Positions 1-10,903 of a DNA stretch of 64,000 nucleotides are shown in pieces (within the stretch, counting starts at the first letter, position 1; each line of letters begins with the position of its first letter). The stretch is from Plotosus lineatus. Taxonomy: Eukaryota > Chordata > Actinopteri > Siluriformes > Plotosidae. The stretch lies in the NCBI GenBank assembly GCA_024760905.1, contig CM045729.1, positions 47,423,080-47,487,079 of the forward strand. The letters run 5' to 3'. The notes beneath the pieces were generated by a model. It saw only the letters and a program-made list of their open reading frames with translations, was not told the origin of the DNA and made no database searches. Made by a program: the position numbers and the translations under genes.

Positions 1-129
1 AACCAACAAGAGGGGGATAGCCCCTACCACACCCTCCCCACATTTCTTACATCTTGGGCCTAATGCAACCAATGTCTCAAGCGTCCAAATCATCTGAACA
101 CAGTATTGGTCCAAACTCAAATTCTCCTT

Positions 130-190
130 AATAGGAACACTGGTGAGGATGCTGTTCGTAGACTTTAGCTCTGCTTTTAACACAGTGCAA
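130..190 (+). mobile_element. LINE reverse-transcriptase fragment (Rex1/CR1/L2-like)
   Basis: A short reading frame reads VRMLFVDFSSAFNT, the RT palm motif (F-D-x-S-S-A-F-N-T) typical of Rex1/CR1/L2-type fish LINEs. Only about 60 bp survive, and the sequence changes abruptly near 190. It is too short for a firm family assignment. Confidence 0.5.
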
Positions 191-339
191 ACACACAGGA
201 CAGGAAGGGCCACACTACCCTCCACACTACCCTCCACCTCCCCCGGTGAGATTTACAGTGACAGACTTCAAGGAAGGACCAGTGGAATTACCAGGGACCC
301 CACACACCCTGGACACCCCGTTTTCTGCCCCTCCTTTTC

Positions 340-860
340 TGAAAAAATTCAACTCATACATGAGATTGCGGAAAAGAAAAAACTCTGAAAGAGGTGGAAG
401 TGTAATGGTTTGGGGATGCTTTGCTGCAGTAGGACCTGGCCAATTCACCATCATAGAATCTACCATGAATTCTGTGTATCAAAGTGTGCTTGAAGAACAT
501 GTGAAGCCATTTTTTTTTTTTAAAAGCTGACGCAAAACAGGATGCAGCAACATTACAGTGACCCAAAGCATACCAGCAAATCCACCAAGGACTGGCTGAA
601 AATAAAGAAGTGAAGAGTCCTGAATTGCCCAGTAAAGGTCCAGATCTTAATCCCATTGAGAGACTGTGAAGTGACTTGAAACAGGCAAAAAACACTCAAA
701 ACATTTCACAGCTGAAAGAATTCTGCATTGAGGACTGGGGCAAACTTTCCTCAGATCGATGTCACACTGGTAAGATGGCGACAAGAGGCAGCCCACTGAA
801 ATTATTGGGTAATACGAGTTATTAGGGGGAGGGGTCCTAATTTCGTCTTCATAGCTTTTG
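340..860 (+). pseudogene. Tc1-like transposase relic
   Basis: Conceptual translation gives SVMVWGCFAAVGPG near 400-440 and, in other frames, KGPDLNPIERL near 635-670. These are the VMVWG and SPDLNPIE hallmarks of the C-terminal catalytic half of Tc1/mariner DDE transposases. A poly-T run near 510 and several stops and frameshifts break the frame. The N-terminal half is not recognisable. An RTE tail is inserted just downstream at 899. It is a dead element. Confidence 0.72.
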
Positions 861-898
861 TTTGATGAGAAAAAGGGTTAATTGATATTTAATTACAA

Positions 899-1000
899 TG
901 CTTTTCCTTTCGGCTGTTCCCTTCAGGGGTCGCCACAGCAAATGATCTGCCTCCATCTCACCCGATCCTCTGCATTTTCTACTCTTACTCCAAAACTCTT
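899..1000 (-). mobile_element. RTE LINE 3' end, heavily 5'-truncated
   Basis: The plus strand reads cctttcggctgttcccttca then ggggtcgccacagcaaatga. This is the reverse complement of the conserved 3' end of the RTE LINEs elsewhere in the window (32.8, 54.0 and 59.9 kb). Only about 100 bp are present, encoding the last residues before the C-terminal CGDP. Confidence 0.8.
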
Positions 1001-1149
1001 ACTCCAATTACAATTACAATTGTAAATTTAATTACAATTAATTACCTTTATTAAGAAATGTTCACATAATGTCCAATCTCGTATTTATTTATTTCCAGAA
1101 AATAAAGCGTTGACTATTTAATGGTGTCCCAATTTTTGCACATGACGGT

Positions 1150-2140
1150 TGGTGTATATAGTATATAGACAGTATGTACATGTGTGTTTATATGTGCACC
1201 TGTAGGTATCTTTGCACATGTATAGCTTAGTGTAGTTCATTAGTTGTCGAGAACACACTCTTTTTATCCTTGCTTCTGAATAAAGAGCTGGTAAACTGAT
1301 TTTCATTGTTCATACAACAGTTGACAATCAAGATTTTTTTATCTGTCTCTCAAGGCCACTTGTGTAAGTGCACTAAAACAAATATTTTTGGTGGGGAAAA
1401 AAAAAAGACCTCTTGAACTTGATAAACTATCTCCCACCGTGTAAATATCTGAAGCTCGGAGTTTAACCAAATATCGGTGCGCACAAGACTGGGGGGGTGG
1501 GGGGGGGCTCCTTACTTTCCAAACACAGTTAGATGATGTGCACTCACCACACACGTTAGAAAAAGACACTAAAGACTCGGATCATTTCGGTCTGTACGCT
1601 AACAATCTCAGAGCCAAACTGCTTTACGATCGGTTTTCTATCCCGGCATTGTGATCCATGTCACAGAAATAGATCAAAGATAGCAAAAAGATACCTTTCT
1701 CCTAAATCCTCCTACAATTCCCTTTGGTCCTAGTGAAAATGTGAAAAGGCTTACAAAAACAAACCAAAAGGCCTAAGAAGTAAACAGTGACTGAACAGGC
1801 AGCATGGCAGACAGCTTTCCAGGAGCATATAGACATTGTGAAATGTAATTATGGCAAAAGACTTCATCAAATTACAATGAAACCAGACAGGGTTTCATCA
1901 CAGGGTTACACCTCCACATAAAATGAGGACTGAATAAACTTCGATGAAGTGGTTGTGTAGCAAGGAGCCCTGTTTTCAGATCGCCACTGAGGACAAGTCT
2001 CACAATTCAAATTTTTACTCAGCACAAGTTAATAAGACAAAGCTTCATTCAAAACAGCATCCATGTCATAAATTAACTGCTTTCCATTTATGTAGATTGT
2101 GTTTTCATGATGCACACATGATCGTTCAACGTGGGTTCTT
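1150..2140. other. No recognised feature
   Basis: AT-rich non-coding sequence with short homopolymer runs. No conserved ORF, RNA gene or repeat family was recognised. Confidence 0.5.
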
Positions 2141-2147
2141 GGGCTGC

Positions 2148-2225
2148 AACTAACGATTATTTTAATAATCAATGAATCAATCGATTAGTTTTTCGATTAA
2201 TCAGAAAGAGCACAAATATTTTTAA
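2148..2225. mobile_element. hAT-like MITE fragment
   Basis: It contains ggctgcaactaacgatta followed by alternating ATTAATCGATTA-type sequence. This is the familiar end of a palindromic non-autonomous hAT element found widely in vertebrates. Only one end is visible. Confidence 0.4.
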
Positions 2226-2365
2226 ATTTCTTTTTCTATATTCAAGAATGGACCATTCGTTTTCAAATTGCCAGTCCATATGTGAGTAACAGAGGGCATA
2301 TCTAGTCATTTGTTAATTCTGTGATAGGTAGTTAATTATAATTCAATATATAAATAATCCACTTG

Positions 2366-2370
<5 letters not shown>

Positions 2371-2403
<33 letters not shown>
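2371..2403. repeat. (TA)n microsatellite
   Basis: A pure TA dinucleotide run of about 32 bp, directly upstream of a SINE fragment. Confidence 0.95.
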
Positions 2404-2412
<9 letters not shown>

Positions 2413-2423
2413 AAATATACCCC

Positions 2424-2671
2424 CCAGTGCAGCTAACTGGGTTATCAAAGGCGGGCTATGTCTCTCACTGTCTATGGTGTGAGGCACGTAAAAGAACCAT
2501 TGCTGACTTTCAACAAGAGTAGGCTGCAAAGCTGTCAGCGTGTTTCCGCCCTGCGATGGCCTGGTGAGCTGTCCAGGGTGTACTCCGCCCTCGCCCTGAG
2601 TTGGCTGGGATGGGCACCAGCCTCCCTGCAACCCTAATTAAGATGAAGCGGTTACAGAAAATGAACTGATA
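2424..2671 (+). mobile_element. SINE type A, 5'-truncated
   Basis: It starts inside the shared SINE body (gcagctaactgggttatcaa) and runs through the gcgatggcctggtgagctgt block to the type A tail (ccctaattaagatgaagcgg then ttacagaaaatgaactga). The tRNA-like head is missing. An (AC)n run follows. Confidence 0.85.
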
Positions 2672-2689
2672 GATACACACACACACACA

Positions 2690-3010
2690 TACACTGTGGT
2701 ACCTGACCTTACGAAATTAATCCGTTCCAGAGGCAGTTTCGTTATCTGGATTTTTCGTGAGTAGAACCGCATTTTACATGTAAAACGCGTGATTCGTTCC
2801 AAGGCCCCCAATACTACCCCCAAACCCTTTAAAAATTATAAAAGCATACCTTTTAAGGTACAGTCGGTCACCTACTAACAAAATGAATCTGTTCGAGCGC
2901 TTTTTTCGCAACGTGGAGGTTTCGTAAGTAGAGGCGCATTTTACATGTACAACGCCTGATTCGTTCCAAGGCTCCCACGAAAAAACATAGGTGATGGTGC
3001 ACCAGCTGGG
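2690..3010. mobile_element. MITE-like element with two direct ~100-bp units
   Basis: Two diverged direct copies of a unit around gcattttacatgtaaaacgc and gattcgttccaagg occur at about 2700-2805 and 2880-2985. The opening cctgaccttacgaaattaat resembles other fish elements with 'ttacgaaa' termini. No second terminal repeat was identified. Confidence 0.4.
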
Positions 3011-3099
3011 AGAATGAAGGCTCAGGCTCAGTCTCACCCAAAATCCCCACTATTCTTTGAAACATGTCCAACTCACCTCTGTTCATATGCCATCCCTTT

Positions 3100-3288
3100 G
3101 TGGGTTACATTTTAGCACCCAAATGACTGACATGTAACTGAGGGAATCCGGTCATTTTTCAAAATAAAGGATTTTTCAAAAATAAAGATCGTTCAGACTC
3201 ATAATAAATAAAACAAAAATAATGAACTATTTCTTCTGCGGACCAGTACCAATTGAGCCGCGGACCGGTGGTTGGGGACCCCTGCTCT
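3100..3288 (-). mobile_element. hAT-type non-autonomous element, one end
   Basis: The sequence ends in cgcggaccggtggttgggga and cccctg, the inverse of the common hAT terminus CAGGGGTCCCCAACC. The next 8 bp are CTCTAAAG, matching the target pattern at other hAT insertions here. The opposite end is not resolved. Confidence 0.6.
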
Positions 3289-3783
3289 AAAGAATCAGTG
3301 GAGATGTTTTGTTTTACACTCTATTCGCATTGCCAAATTGTGAATCATGAAAGAGGTCCATTGCTTCTTTAAACAATACAGCAATTTCCCAGCACTCAAC
3401 CCGAGTTTCTAATGCTCATGTAAACAATTATTAAATGCTAATGAAGAGAGCATGACCTTGACCCATCCCTTGACCGTGAGCCATCTCACTTTTACAAAGC
3501 CAGTATTCAACACATTTTTGGGGGCTATGGAGATTAAAATGCTCCCAAACTTTTCAAGATTTTCGATCGAGCACTTTTCTTCCCATCCCAGTGCCAGTGG
3601 CAGTTGACTGAGTCATGTTTTGTAATGCTTATGAAGATGGAAAAAATGCGAGGTGCACATATGACATGTCCGTTCAACTCTGTACTCAGTGACACTCGTC
3701 TGTAGTGGCTGATTACACAAAAAAATCGCGAGACTATTTGATAACCAGATTTGTTGCCAGCACTTTTAATAATCTACAGCATC
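3289..3783. other. No recognised feature
   Basis: AT-rich sequence without a recognisable gene or repeat. Confidence 0.5.
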
Positions 3784-4765
3784 GGATCAAAAGTATTCGC
3801 AATTTTCCAAGGTGGCGGACGTAAACAATCAACTCGCATTTTCAATAAGAGAAAGCATTAAAATTCCTACCTCAATACTTGGTCAGCTGTCCTTTACTTC
3901 AAACACAGGCCAGCATTCGTCTCAGAAGTGATGAATATAGATTCCTCACGTAATCCAATGTGATATTTGTCCAGATGGTATGAATTTCATGAAACATTTC
4001 ATCTTGTGTTTTTATGTTCGCAGCTCTGTTTTTCAGTGAATGCTTTATTTTCAGCCAAATATTTTCTATGATGTTGAGATAGGGAGACTGGGTGGCCATA
4101 GCATGCCATGAATATTGTTTTGAATTTTGTACTCCTCTGTAATACAAGCCCAATAGACTGGGGTGTTGTCATCCTGGAACCTGTACGGTGTGTCCGTGAA
4201 ATGATGGGCTAAAACTGGCCACAGATTGTTTTCCGGGATGTCAATGTATTTGACAGCACTTATGTTACCATCAACCTGGCACAAAGTCCCCAAAGCATAC
4301 CAAGTGATACAACCCCACACCATAACAGGCAACTTCCGCTGGCTCAAAACACACATGCACTCGGGTCAGTATGCTTCATTTGCTGATTGTCACAAAAATA
4401 CATGATTATTTTCCCCAATGACTATTTGAGGTTCATCACTGAATATAACAGTTTTCCAGTGTTGATCAACAGTCCATCTGTGCCTTTTTGTTTTAGATCG
4501 ACGATCAATTGTTTTCATTTTCGTTCAATTTGTTTGGACTGTCAATCTCCGTCGATTTGCGACCCATTGTTTTGGTTCGTCTGCTCTGACCTACTTGGCA
4601 GATGACAAAAATGTGACATCATACCAGAAGTAGAATACCACGAGCGTCTAAGGTTAAAATTTCACCAAGTCTCGTCAACGGTAAAGGTTTTAATTTATTA
4701 TTTAACTTTTTATGTTTGCTTCTAAAATTTATGCATTGAAGTGATTTTGCGAATACTTTTGATCC
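3784..4765 (-). mobile_element. Tc1/mariner-type transposon with decayed transposase
   Basis: A 19-bp perfect inverted repeat, GGATCAAAAGTATTCGCAA, lies at 3784-3802 and inverted at 4747-4765. Between them, on the minus strand, are PVMVWGCITWYALG (about 4300-4330), a DDE-type block with FQDDNTPVYWA (about 4150-4180), and SPYLNIIENIWLKIK (about 4040-4090). The usual SPDLNPIE motif is degenerate and the blocks lie in two frames, so the transposase is inactive. The true terminus is probably about 10 bp outside the perfect inverted repeat. Confidence 0.85.
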
Positions 4766-4775
4766 TCACTCCGAG

Positions 4776-5631
4776 CATTCCATAGGTCCACCACAAACCA
4801 GACTTCGAGGTCCTTCACTGTGTGCAAGAAAATAACATTGCTACTAAAAAGAGTTCTGAGATAAGCATCCATATTCTGCAGTTTAAGAATCATTCTGTTT
4901 GAATTTAACATCAAGTTTTACTCAAGTGACCGCAACCCATACAAAAACTTAAACAAGACTCCTGTAAGCAGAAATCTAAGTTAGCTTCCATTGGCAGAGA
5001 AGACATGTGAGGAGAAGAGAGGAAGCGGGTACAGAGCCTACTCTCCAGTTTTATGGACTGAAATTTGAGCTCCATGGCAAGCGACTGCCGTTCTCCTGAC
5101 TGACGCTGCTGAATCCAATTACCTGCAGATCTTCATGACAACAGCAAACCCCATGTCTGCATCAGTCCCCACCCCCCAGTACACACACACCAGTGAAAAG
5201 ATGTTTGCCAGCCTCTCAATACACCGGATATGAGGCTTTATCAGGCACGATATATTCATAATGCCTCGGCAAGGGAAAAAAACTCTACATATTAACCATT
5301 AAGAGGATTTGGGTCTACATAACTGCAAATGGACACAATAGAGGTGGTAAAAAAGTTATTTCTCTGCCACCCTCCTCAAATCCTCCCCACCCCTCTTCCA
5401 AGTTCTCAAGGAAAGCTGCACAGACTTGCTGGCAGGTCTCCAAACTTCGGTAATGCACTAATGAGTATTTGTAGACTCCCTTCAGCACTGCCGACGCCAT
5501 TTGGGACATGAAAAAGAACAAAAAGGAGAGGGGGAGGGAAGGGGGGCACAACTGGATGGTGTGTCTGCCCAGCAGACAGGAACTACAGTCTCTTAATGTC
5601 ACACAGCTCACTGAAAGATGCAAATTACACA

Positions 5632-5636
<5 letters not shown>
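4776..5636. other. No recognised feature
   Basis: Mixed-composition sequence with no convincing ORF, RNA gene or repeat. Short open frames here lack codon structure or motifs. Confidence 0.5.
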
Positions 5637-5682
<46 letters not shown>

Positions 5683-5702
5683 TATATATAGATATAGATA
5701 GA
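5637..5702. repeat. (TA)n/(GATA)n microsatellite
   Basis: An uninterrupted TA run of about 45 bp, followed by gatata units. Confidence 0.95.
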
Positions 5703-5999
5703 ACAGAAACATAGAAATAAGCAAACACACTCCAGATCATGTATTAAAATATACTTCTTATTGGTCACACAAGCACTTGCGCACACACATTCGAAGATCA
5801 TACACAAAGACGATCATATGAAATAATAAGAGATGCAAAGCACCTAATAGGGATGAGAAGTCAGTTTATGAAGTGAGAGAAGTACAAAGAGATGAAAGGG
5901 GGGGGGGGTGTTAAATCATGTTGATCTCTGTATAAAAGTACTGAGCTCAAATGAGATTAAATTTATCCAACCAAAATAACAGGCACTCTTCCAAGACAC

Positions 6000-6310
6000 A
6001 TACCACTGAGAGATATTCTGAATGAGAAAGACAAAAGGAGAGCAAGACAGACAGGAAGCAAGGAAGAAAGCAAGAAAAAGACAGATCGCAAGAAAGAGAG
6101 AGCAAACAGGTAAAACAGAAAGCAAAAAAAAAAAAAAAAAAGACAAAGCAATAAAAGAAAAATAAAGCAAGGGAAAAAGGCAGAAAGAAAGCAAGAATGA
6201 CAGACAGAGAGCAAGAAATACCTAGAAAGCAATAAAAATAGCACAAAAGAAAAAAAAGCAAGACATACAGAGCAAGACAAAAAAAAGACAGAAAGCAGGA
6301 AACCTCAGAG
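6000..6310. repeat. Polypurine (A/G-rich) low-complexity tract
   Basis: About 300 bp with strong purine bias on the plus strand, built from degenerate gaaagaaagcaagaaa-type units and a poly-A run near 6125. The minus-strand open frames rich in F, L, S and C are artefacts of this composition. Confidence 0.85.
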
Positions 6311-6744
6311 GACATGCAGTTATAAGATATTTTCAAATAGATTATTATGAGTACAGTGCGTGTTTGAACAGCAGTTTTGAGTAACTATGAGGCGGAGCCA
6401 AACGCCTTACATCAGAACATGATTACACTTTCACAAACACATTTAAGTGCTTTCTAGGTCAAGGACTAAAGACAAATCAAGCAATGACAAGACCATATGA
6501 CTGAAATAAACTATTGTTAGTAAATACAGTCATAAAACAGTAAATCAAATTCTTAAATCGTACATCATGAATTCGTTCCAAAACAGTAGCAACAGGACAA
6601 GAAGTGGTCAAATTATAAACGCATCAACCTTGCTCACCAGGCTGCATTGTTCTGCCCACTGCATGGAAACCTAAACAACAGGCCCACACAAAAACTTTTA
6701 GCCAAGATACAACATATGATAAGTCAGAAAGTACATGCATTCAT

Positions 6745-7070
6745 CGAACCACTTAATCCTACTTTTAGGGTCTCGGAGAGGCCTGTGGCTATTCCAACCA
6801 ACACTGGGTGAAATCGGGGTACACCATGAAAAGCTTGCCATACCAGTGCAGGACCGGAAAAAAACAAAAATACAGCCCCTCACACTAGGGTGCAATGTGG
6901 AACAGCGAATTAGCTTAACGTGCACGTCTTTGGACTGTGGGAGGAAACTGAAGTACCCAGAAGAAATCCTTGCAGGCATGGGGAGAACATGGAAACTCAA
7001 ACACCTGAGCCAGGTAATCCAAACAAGGACTTTCTTGCTGTGAGGTAGACATGCTAACTCTGACAGCAGC
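6745..7070 (-). mobile_element. SINE type C, diverged full-length copy
   Basis: Read on the minus strand it has the catgctaactctgacag-derived tRNA-like head, the body with tttggactgtgggagga (plus-strand reading), and the ccctaaaag-type tail at the left. The body differs from SINE types A and B but the 3' tail resembles that of type A. Confidence 0.7.
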
Positions 7071-7504
7071 ATGAACTAGTTAGCAAGTTAAATACACAAA
7101 CACAGACAAAAGGGGGTACACTTTGCATGTGATCATGCATGTCGTGTTTTGTTTGCATTGGACAGTCAAAGTTTCAGCTACAACCTGTGATTTTTCTGTC
7201 CTCATTTTGCATATGAAAAATATTACTAGATTCTTACAGGTGTCTTTAGTTTCTCTTGACATGTTAAACTGCAAGGTGACTGCTGTGAGAGCAGATATGA
7301 CAAAATATAAGTTAGGTATTCAAGAAATTCTTTCACAAAATATACCCACCATTTTTGTTGTTTGTTTGTTGTTGTTTTTTTTAAACGCTCTAATGCTTAA
7401 ATTTTAATTTGTTTGAAAATCAACCTGGTAACAATCAATCAAACTGAATCTCAGGGTATGTGTATAGGGTAGCAGTTGGTGGGATTCAGAAACACACCAT
7501 ACGT

Positions 7505-7855
7505 GAGACATATCGCATCACTATGAAATGCATGGCGGCATCCTGGTTTGTACCTCCACGTCATAGCAAGAAGCTCCTTAGTTCGAGTCCGTCCTCGAGT
7601 TGTTACTTTGTGGAATTTGCATGTTTTCCTTGCACTTGCATGGGTTTCCTCCAGGTACTCGTTTCCTCACACTCTAAAAGGTATGCATCAAATTGCCCCT
7701 AGATGTGGATGCAAGTGTGAATGGTTGTGTGCATTTCTCTGCAATGATCTGGCGAGATGCCCAGGGTGTCCCCATCAGTATGGGCCGAGGTAGGTACTGG
7801 CTTCCCTATGACCCTTGTGGACTAAGCATTTCAGCAAATAAGTGAGGAGTGTGAA
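7505..7855 (+). mobile_element. SINE type C, plus orientation
   Basis: It contains the B-box-like tagttcgagtcc, then gaatttgcatgttttccttg, gggtttcctccaggtactcg, and gcgagatgcccagggtgtcc, ending near ggactaagcatttcagcaaa. This is the standard order of the fish tRNA-derived SINE type C seen elsewhere in the window. Confidence 0.75.
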
Positions 7856-8335
7856 ATGTATTGAATTTTGAACACGGATTTTTTTTTTTTTTTTTTGCAT
7901 TACCAATCAAGAGCAAGGTTTTCCTGGGTTAATTAATGATAAAATCAGGCTACTTGAGAATTTTTTTTTGACTGAGGATACCATAGGAAGATTGTTTCAT
8001 GCCAACACACCCAGTTTCTTTCACATTTTACAGTTAATATAATGGATTTTCTTCAACAAAGAATCTATCAAACCCCTATCTCAGGAATGTAAAAATACAA
8101 AATCTCAGAGTTGTACTTCAAATACTTTTCCCAGATAAAACATTTAAAATGCACCCATTAAAGCCCGAACGTAGCTATTTCTACCTACAATTATTTCTGC
8201 ATAATAAACCACCCCAAAACACAGGGTACATCATGAGTAACTGATGAATAGAAATGAACCTGGCAATGATTTCTGGTTGTTTTTTTCACTTGTTTCAAAT
8301 TGAATTGCAAGCACTACATGTGCAGTCATTCAGAC

Positions 8336-8680
8336 ATCATCTGAACTGCTTAATCTTAATTAGGGTTGCAAAGAGGCTTGTTCCCATCTCAGCTGACCCG
8401 GACAGCTCACCAGGTCATCTCAGGGCAGAAATACACTGACAGGTTTGCAGCTACTCTTTATAAAAATTTTTTTTTTTTTTTAAACCAGCAATGGTTCTTT
8501 TACAACCTCTCGCCATAGACTGTAAGAAACATGGCCAGCCTTTAACAACCCAGTTAGTTGCACTTGGGGGGACGGGGTGGGGTGGGGCAGCAGTGACAAA
8601 CCAGTGATAGTGAGATTTGGAAGCCCGCTCTTGGAATCAGTAATCCAGCACCTTACTACCGGGCTACCACTTCCCCAGTA
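8336..8680 (-). mobile_element. SINE type A, full length
   Basis: From the left it has the inverted tail (tgcttaatcttaattagggt), body (gcagctactctttataaa interrupted by poly-T, then caatggttcttttacaacct) and an inverted tRNA-like head (ggaatcagtaatccagcacc then ttactaccgggctaccactt). The head is diverged. Confidence 0.85.
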
Positions 8681-8828
8681 CTACATTCTAATTTAACAAA
8701 AATTTTTGCACCCAAGTATCAAATCTTTAATTTTCAAAATATAATATTTCAGTAAGCTTTCAACATTGAATTTTAGATAGGCATACTGATATGAATATTT
8801 TTGTGAGAACTGGGAGATACTAGATAAG

Positions 8829-8980
8829 TTAGCATGGAATGACCCAGAACACAGAAATCATGGAGTGGAGATGCAAGGCAGAGCCTGGACGTGCAGATGC
8901 ACAAGAAGACAACCAAGTCCATAGCTCCTCAGATGCCATGCTGTTCTGGAAGAGGAGGCTGAGCTCTGAAGCTGTCAGCC
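8829..8980 (-). other. Candidate second exon of the unidentified minus-strand gene
   Basis: On the minus strand a good acceptor (tctctatgtctcctacag) is followed by 50 open codons ending in TAA at 8829. The first two bases complete the split codon left by the signal-peptide exon at 19852-19924, so phase is compatible. The translation begins LTASELSLLFQNSMASEELW and resembles no family I know. A 50-codon open stretch can occur by chance. This is inference only. Confidence 0.22.
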
Positions 8981-9281
8981 CTGTAGGAGACATAGAGAAA
9001 AGAAACAGATACAGGTCTGGTTGCTACTGCTCATCAAACAAAATGCCAGCTGTGAGTCTTTTATAACACACCTCTCCAAGTAAAAGCCCTCAGGAAAGAT
9101 CTTTTTAGGAAGTCTAGAAGCAACATGTTTGCTTTGTAGAGTCAAGTATAAAAGACTATCAAGAGCATTTTTCATTTTGAGTGAGGCCAAAAATGTATCA
9201 CGTATTAAAACAAAACAAACAAAAAAAATCAGTCCAAAAAACATAACAGCACTTTTACTCACAAGCATGATCTGGGAGTCA

Positions 9282-9287
<6 letters not shown>

Positions 9288-9337
<50 letters not shown>
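9288..9337. repeat. (TA)n microsatellite
   Basis: About 50 bp of TA ending in a short TG run. Confidence 0.95.
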
Positions 9338-9346
<9 letters not shown>

Positions 9347-9540
9347 GTAAATCGATCTGGTCGTATGTCGACTTTCCATCCAAATACACTCACACCAAAC
9401 AAAAACAGATGAATAAATCTCGCGCATTTAAATCTATACATCTATTTTCAATTCCAAGTCACTGTGACACGCAGCGGAGAGCCAATCCTTTCTGTACTCC
9501 ACTGTGCAGCGGGTCCAATAGCTTCAAACTCGACAACTGA

Positions 9541-9553
9541 CTGTGTGTGTATA

Positions 9554-9606
<53 letters not shown>
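9541..9606. repeat. (TG)n(TA)n compound microsatellite
   Basis: TG repeats passing directly into about 38 bp of TA. Confidence 0.95.
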
Positions 9607-9611
<5 letters not shown>

Positions 9612-10600
9612 CCAGGACTGTGACTAATGAACATCTCTAACCTTCACTCCATAAGTGGGCCGTCTACTGCTGGCTCTGTCTTTCATATTAATCCATGACC
9701 ACCTTGCTTTACCCAAATCTTAACATGAGCCATGACAAGAAACGCTGTGTACTGTAATGCACATGGAATTTGATTAGTCCATGAAGGTCTCAGACTACTT
9801 CTGCATCATAAATGGCTTTGAAACACCTGTACATTCTCTGTTATAACCCCTCAGACGAGTAACCTGCAGATTTCTTTATCTGCTACAAGCTGAGAAGAAG
9901 CCCAAGCTCATCACTACAAAGGCTCTGGAGGCTTATAAACGTACTCTGGGGTTTTGAAAAAAATTTTCACTGAACGTGCAGCAACAGGTTTTGCATGCCA
10001 TCATGTAAGAGTGTTTTGTATGGAGAAAGGAAATACCAGACTAACACCAACCACCTCTTCCATCTAGCGAAAAGCAGCCGCACCCTTTTACAGCTCTTTT
10101 GCTGTCACTATGGGAACCTGCTCTGAGAAGCTTCCATTACATAAAAAACCCACGGTTGGCTGGAGTGTAACTAGGCGACTGGCTCTTTTTCCCAACTGCT
10201 ACCAAGAGGGAGACACTAACCAACCTCGCTCCCATGCAGTCTTCCGCAAATTACCAAATTCAAAAACCTTTGATACTTCAGCAGTTGCACATTCCTTAAC
10301 ATGTCATGAAGACAAACAAAAAAAACTAAAAATAAAAACTAAAATAAACCCCACAATTTAGCATTACAACAGGAGCATCAGCAGACAGATTCAAAGAGAA
10401 CCTGCTCCTCCTTCTCCATGAATCCTGTGATCCATCCTGATGCGCTACTGTTGGTTGGAGTTCTCATCTTAGATGCTCCTGCTGAGGATCCTCCATATGG
10501 ACATGTGGAGATGACTTTTCACTGCTGGTGATGTAAACTCATACTGAAATTATTTAGAACTACAATTACAGATACAAGATAACAACCAGACTTCATGTTA
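9607..10600. other. No recognised feature
   Basis: Non-coding sequence with no recognised gene or repeat. Confidence 0.5.
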
Positions 10601-10604
10601 AACT

Positions 10605-10790
10605 ATAGTGAGGTTTCTGCTACATCATTTGTATTTTACCTGGTTTCACCCAAATGAAGATGGGATTCAGCTTTTGAGTCTGGCTCTTCATGGTTTCTTC
10701 CTCATGCTATCTGAGGTAGTTTTTTCCTTGCCACCGACACCACAGCTTTGCCCATTTGGGGTGTATATGGTTTATAAAAGAAATCGCGAC
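10605..10790 (+). repeat. Interspersed fish repeat fragment
   Basis: It contains gttttttccttgccaccgac preceded by tggtttcttcctcatgctat. This pairing recurs in untranslated tails of dispersed fish repeats. Family not assigned. Confidence 0.35.
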
Positions 10791-10860
10791 AGAGTCAATT
10801 AAAAAAGTACCAGACAAATAAAACTAGATTAGATTTGAAATAGTGAATTCAAAGATGAAA

Positions 10861-10864
10861 AATG

Positions 10865-10901
<37 letters not shown>
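10861..10901. repeat. Poly-A tract
   Basis: About 34 consecutive A residues. There is no upstream processed-gene or LINE sequence to explain it as a retrotransposon tail. Confidence 0.9.

Positions 10902-10903
<2 letters not shown>

Noticed and set aside
143..388. An 81-codon ORF starting MRMLFVDFSSAFNT as a gene
   Set aside because: Only the first residues match a LINE RT. The rest is unrelated sequence.
5947..6336. A 129-codon minus-strand ORF rich in F, L, C and S, resembling a membrane protein
   Set aside because: It is the complement of a degenerate polypurine tract. All three minus frames look alike.
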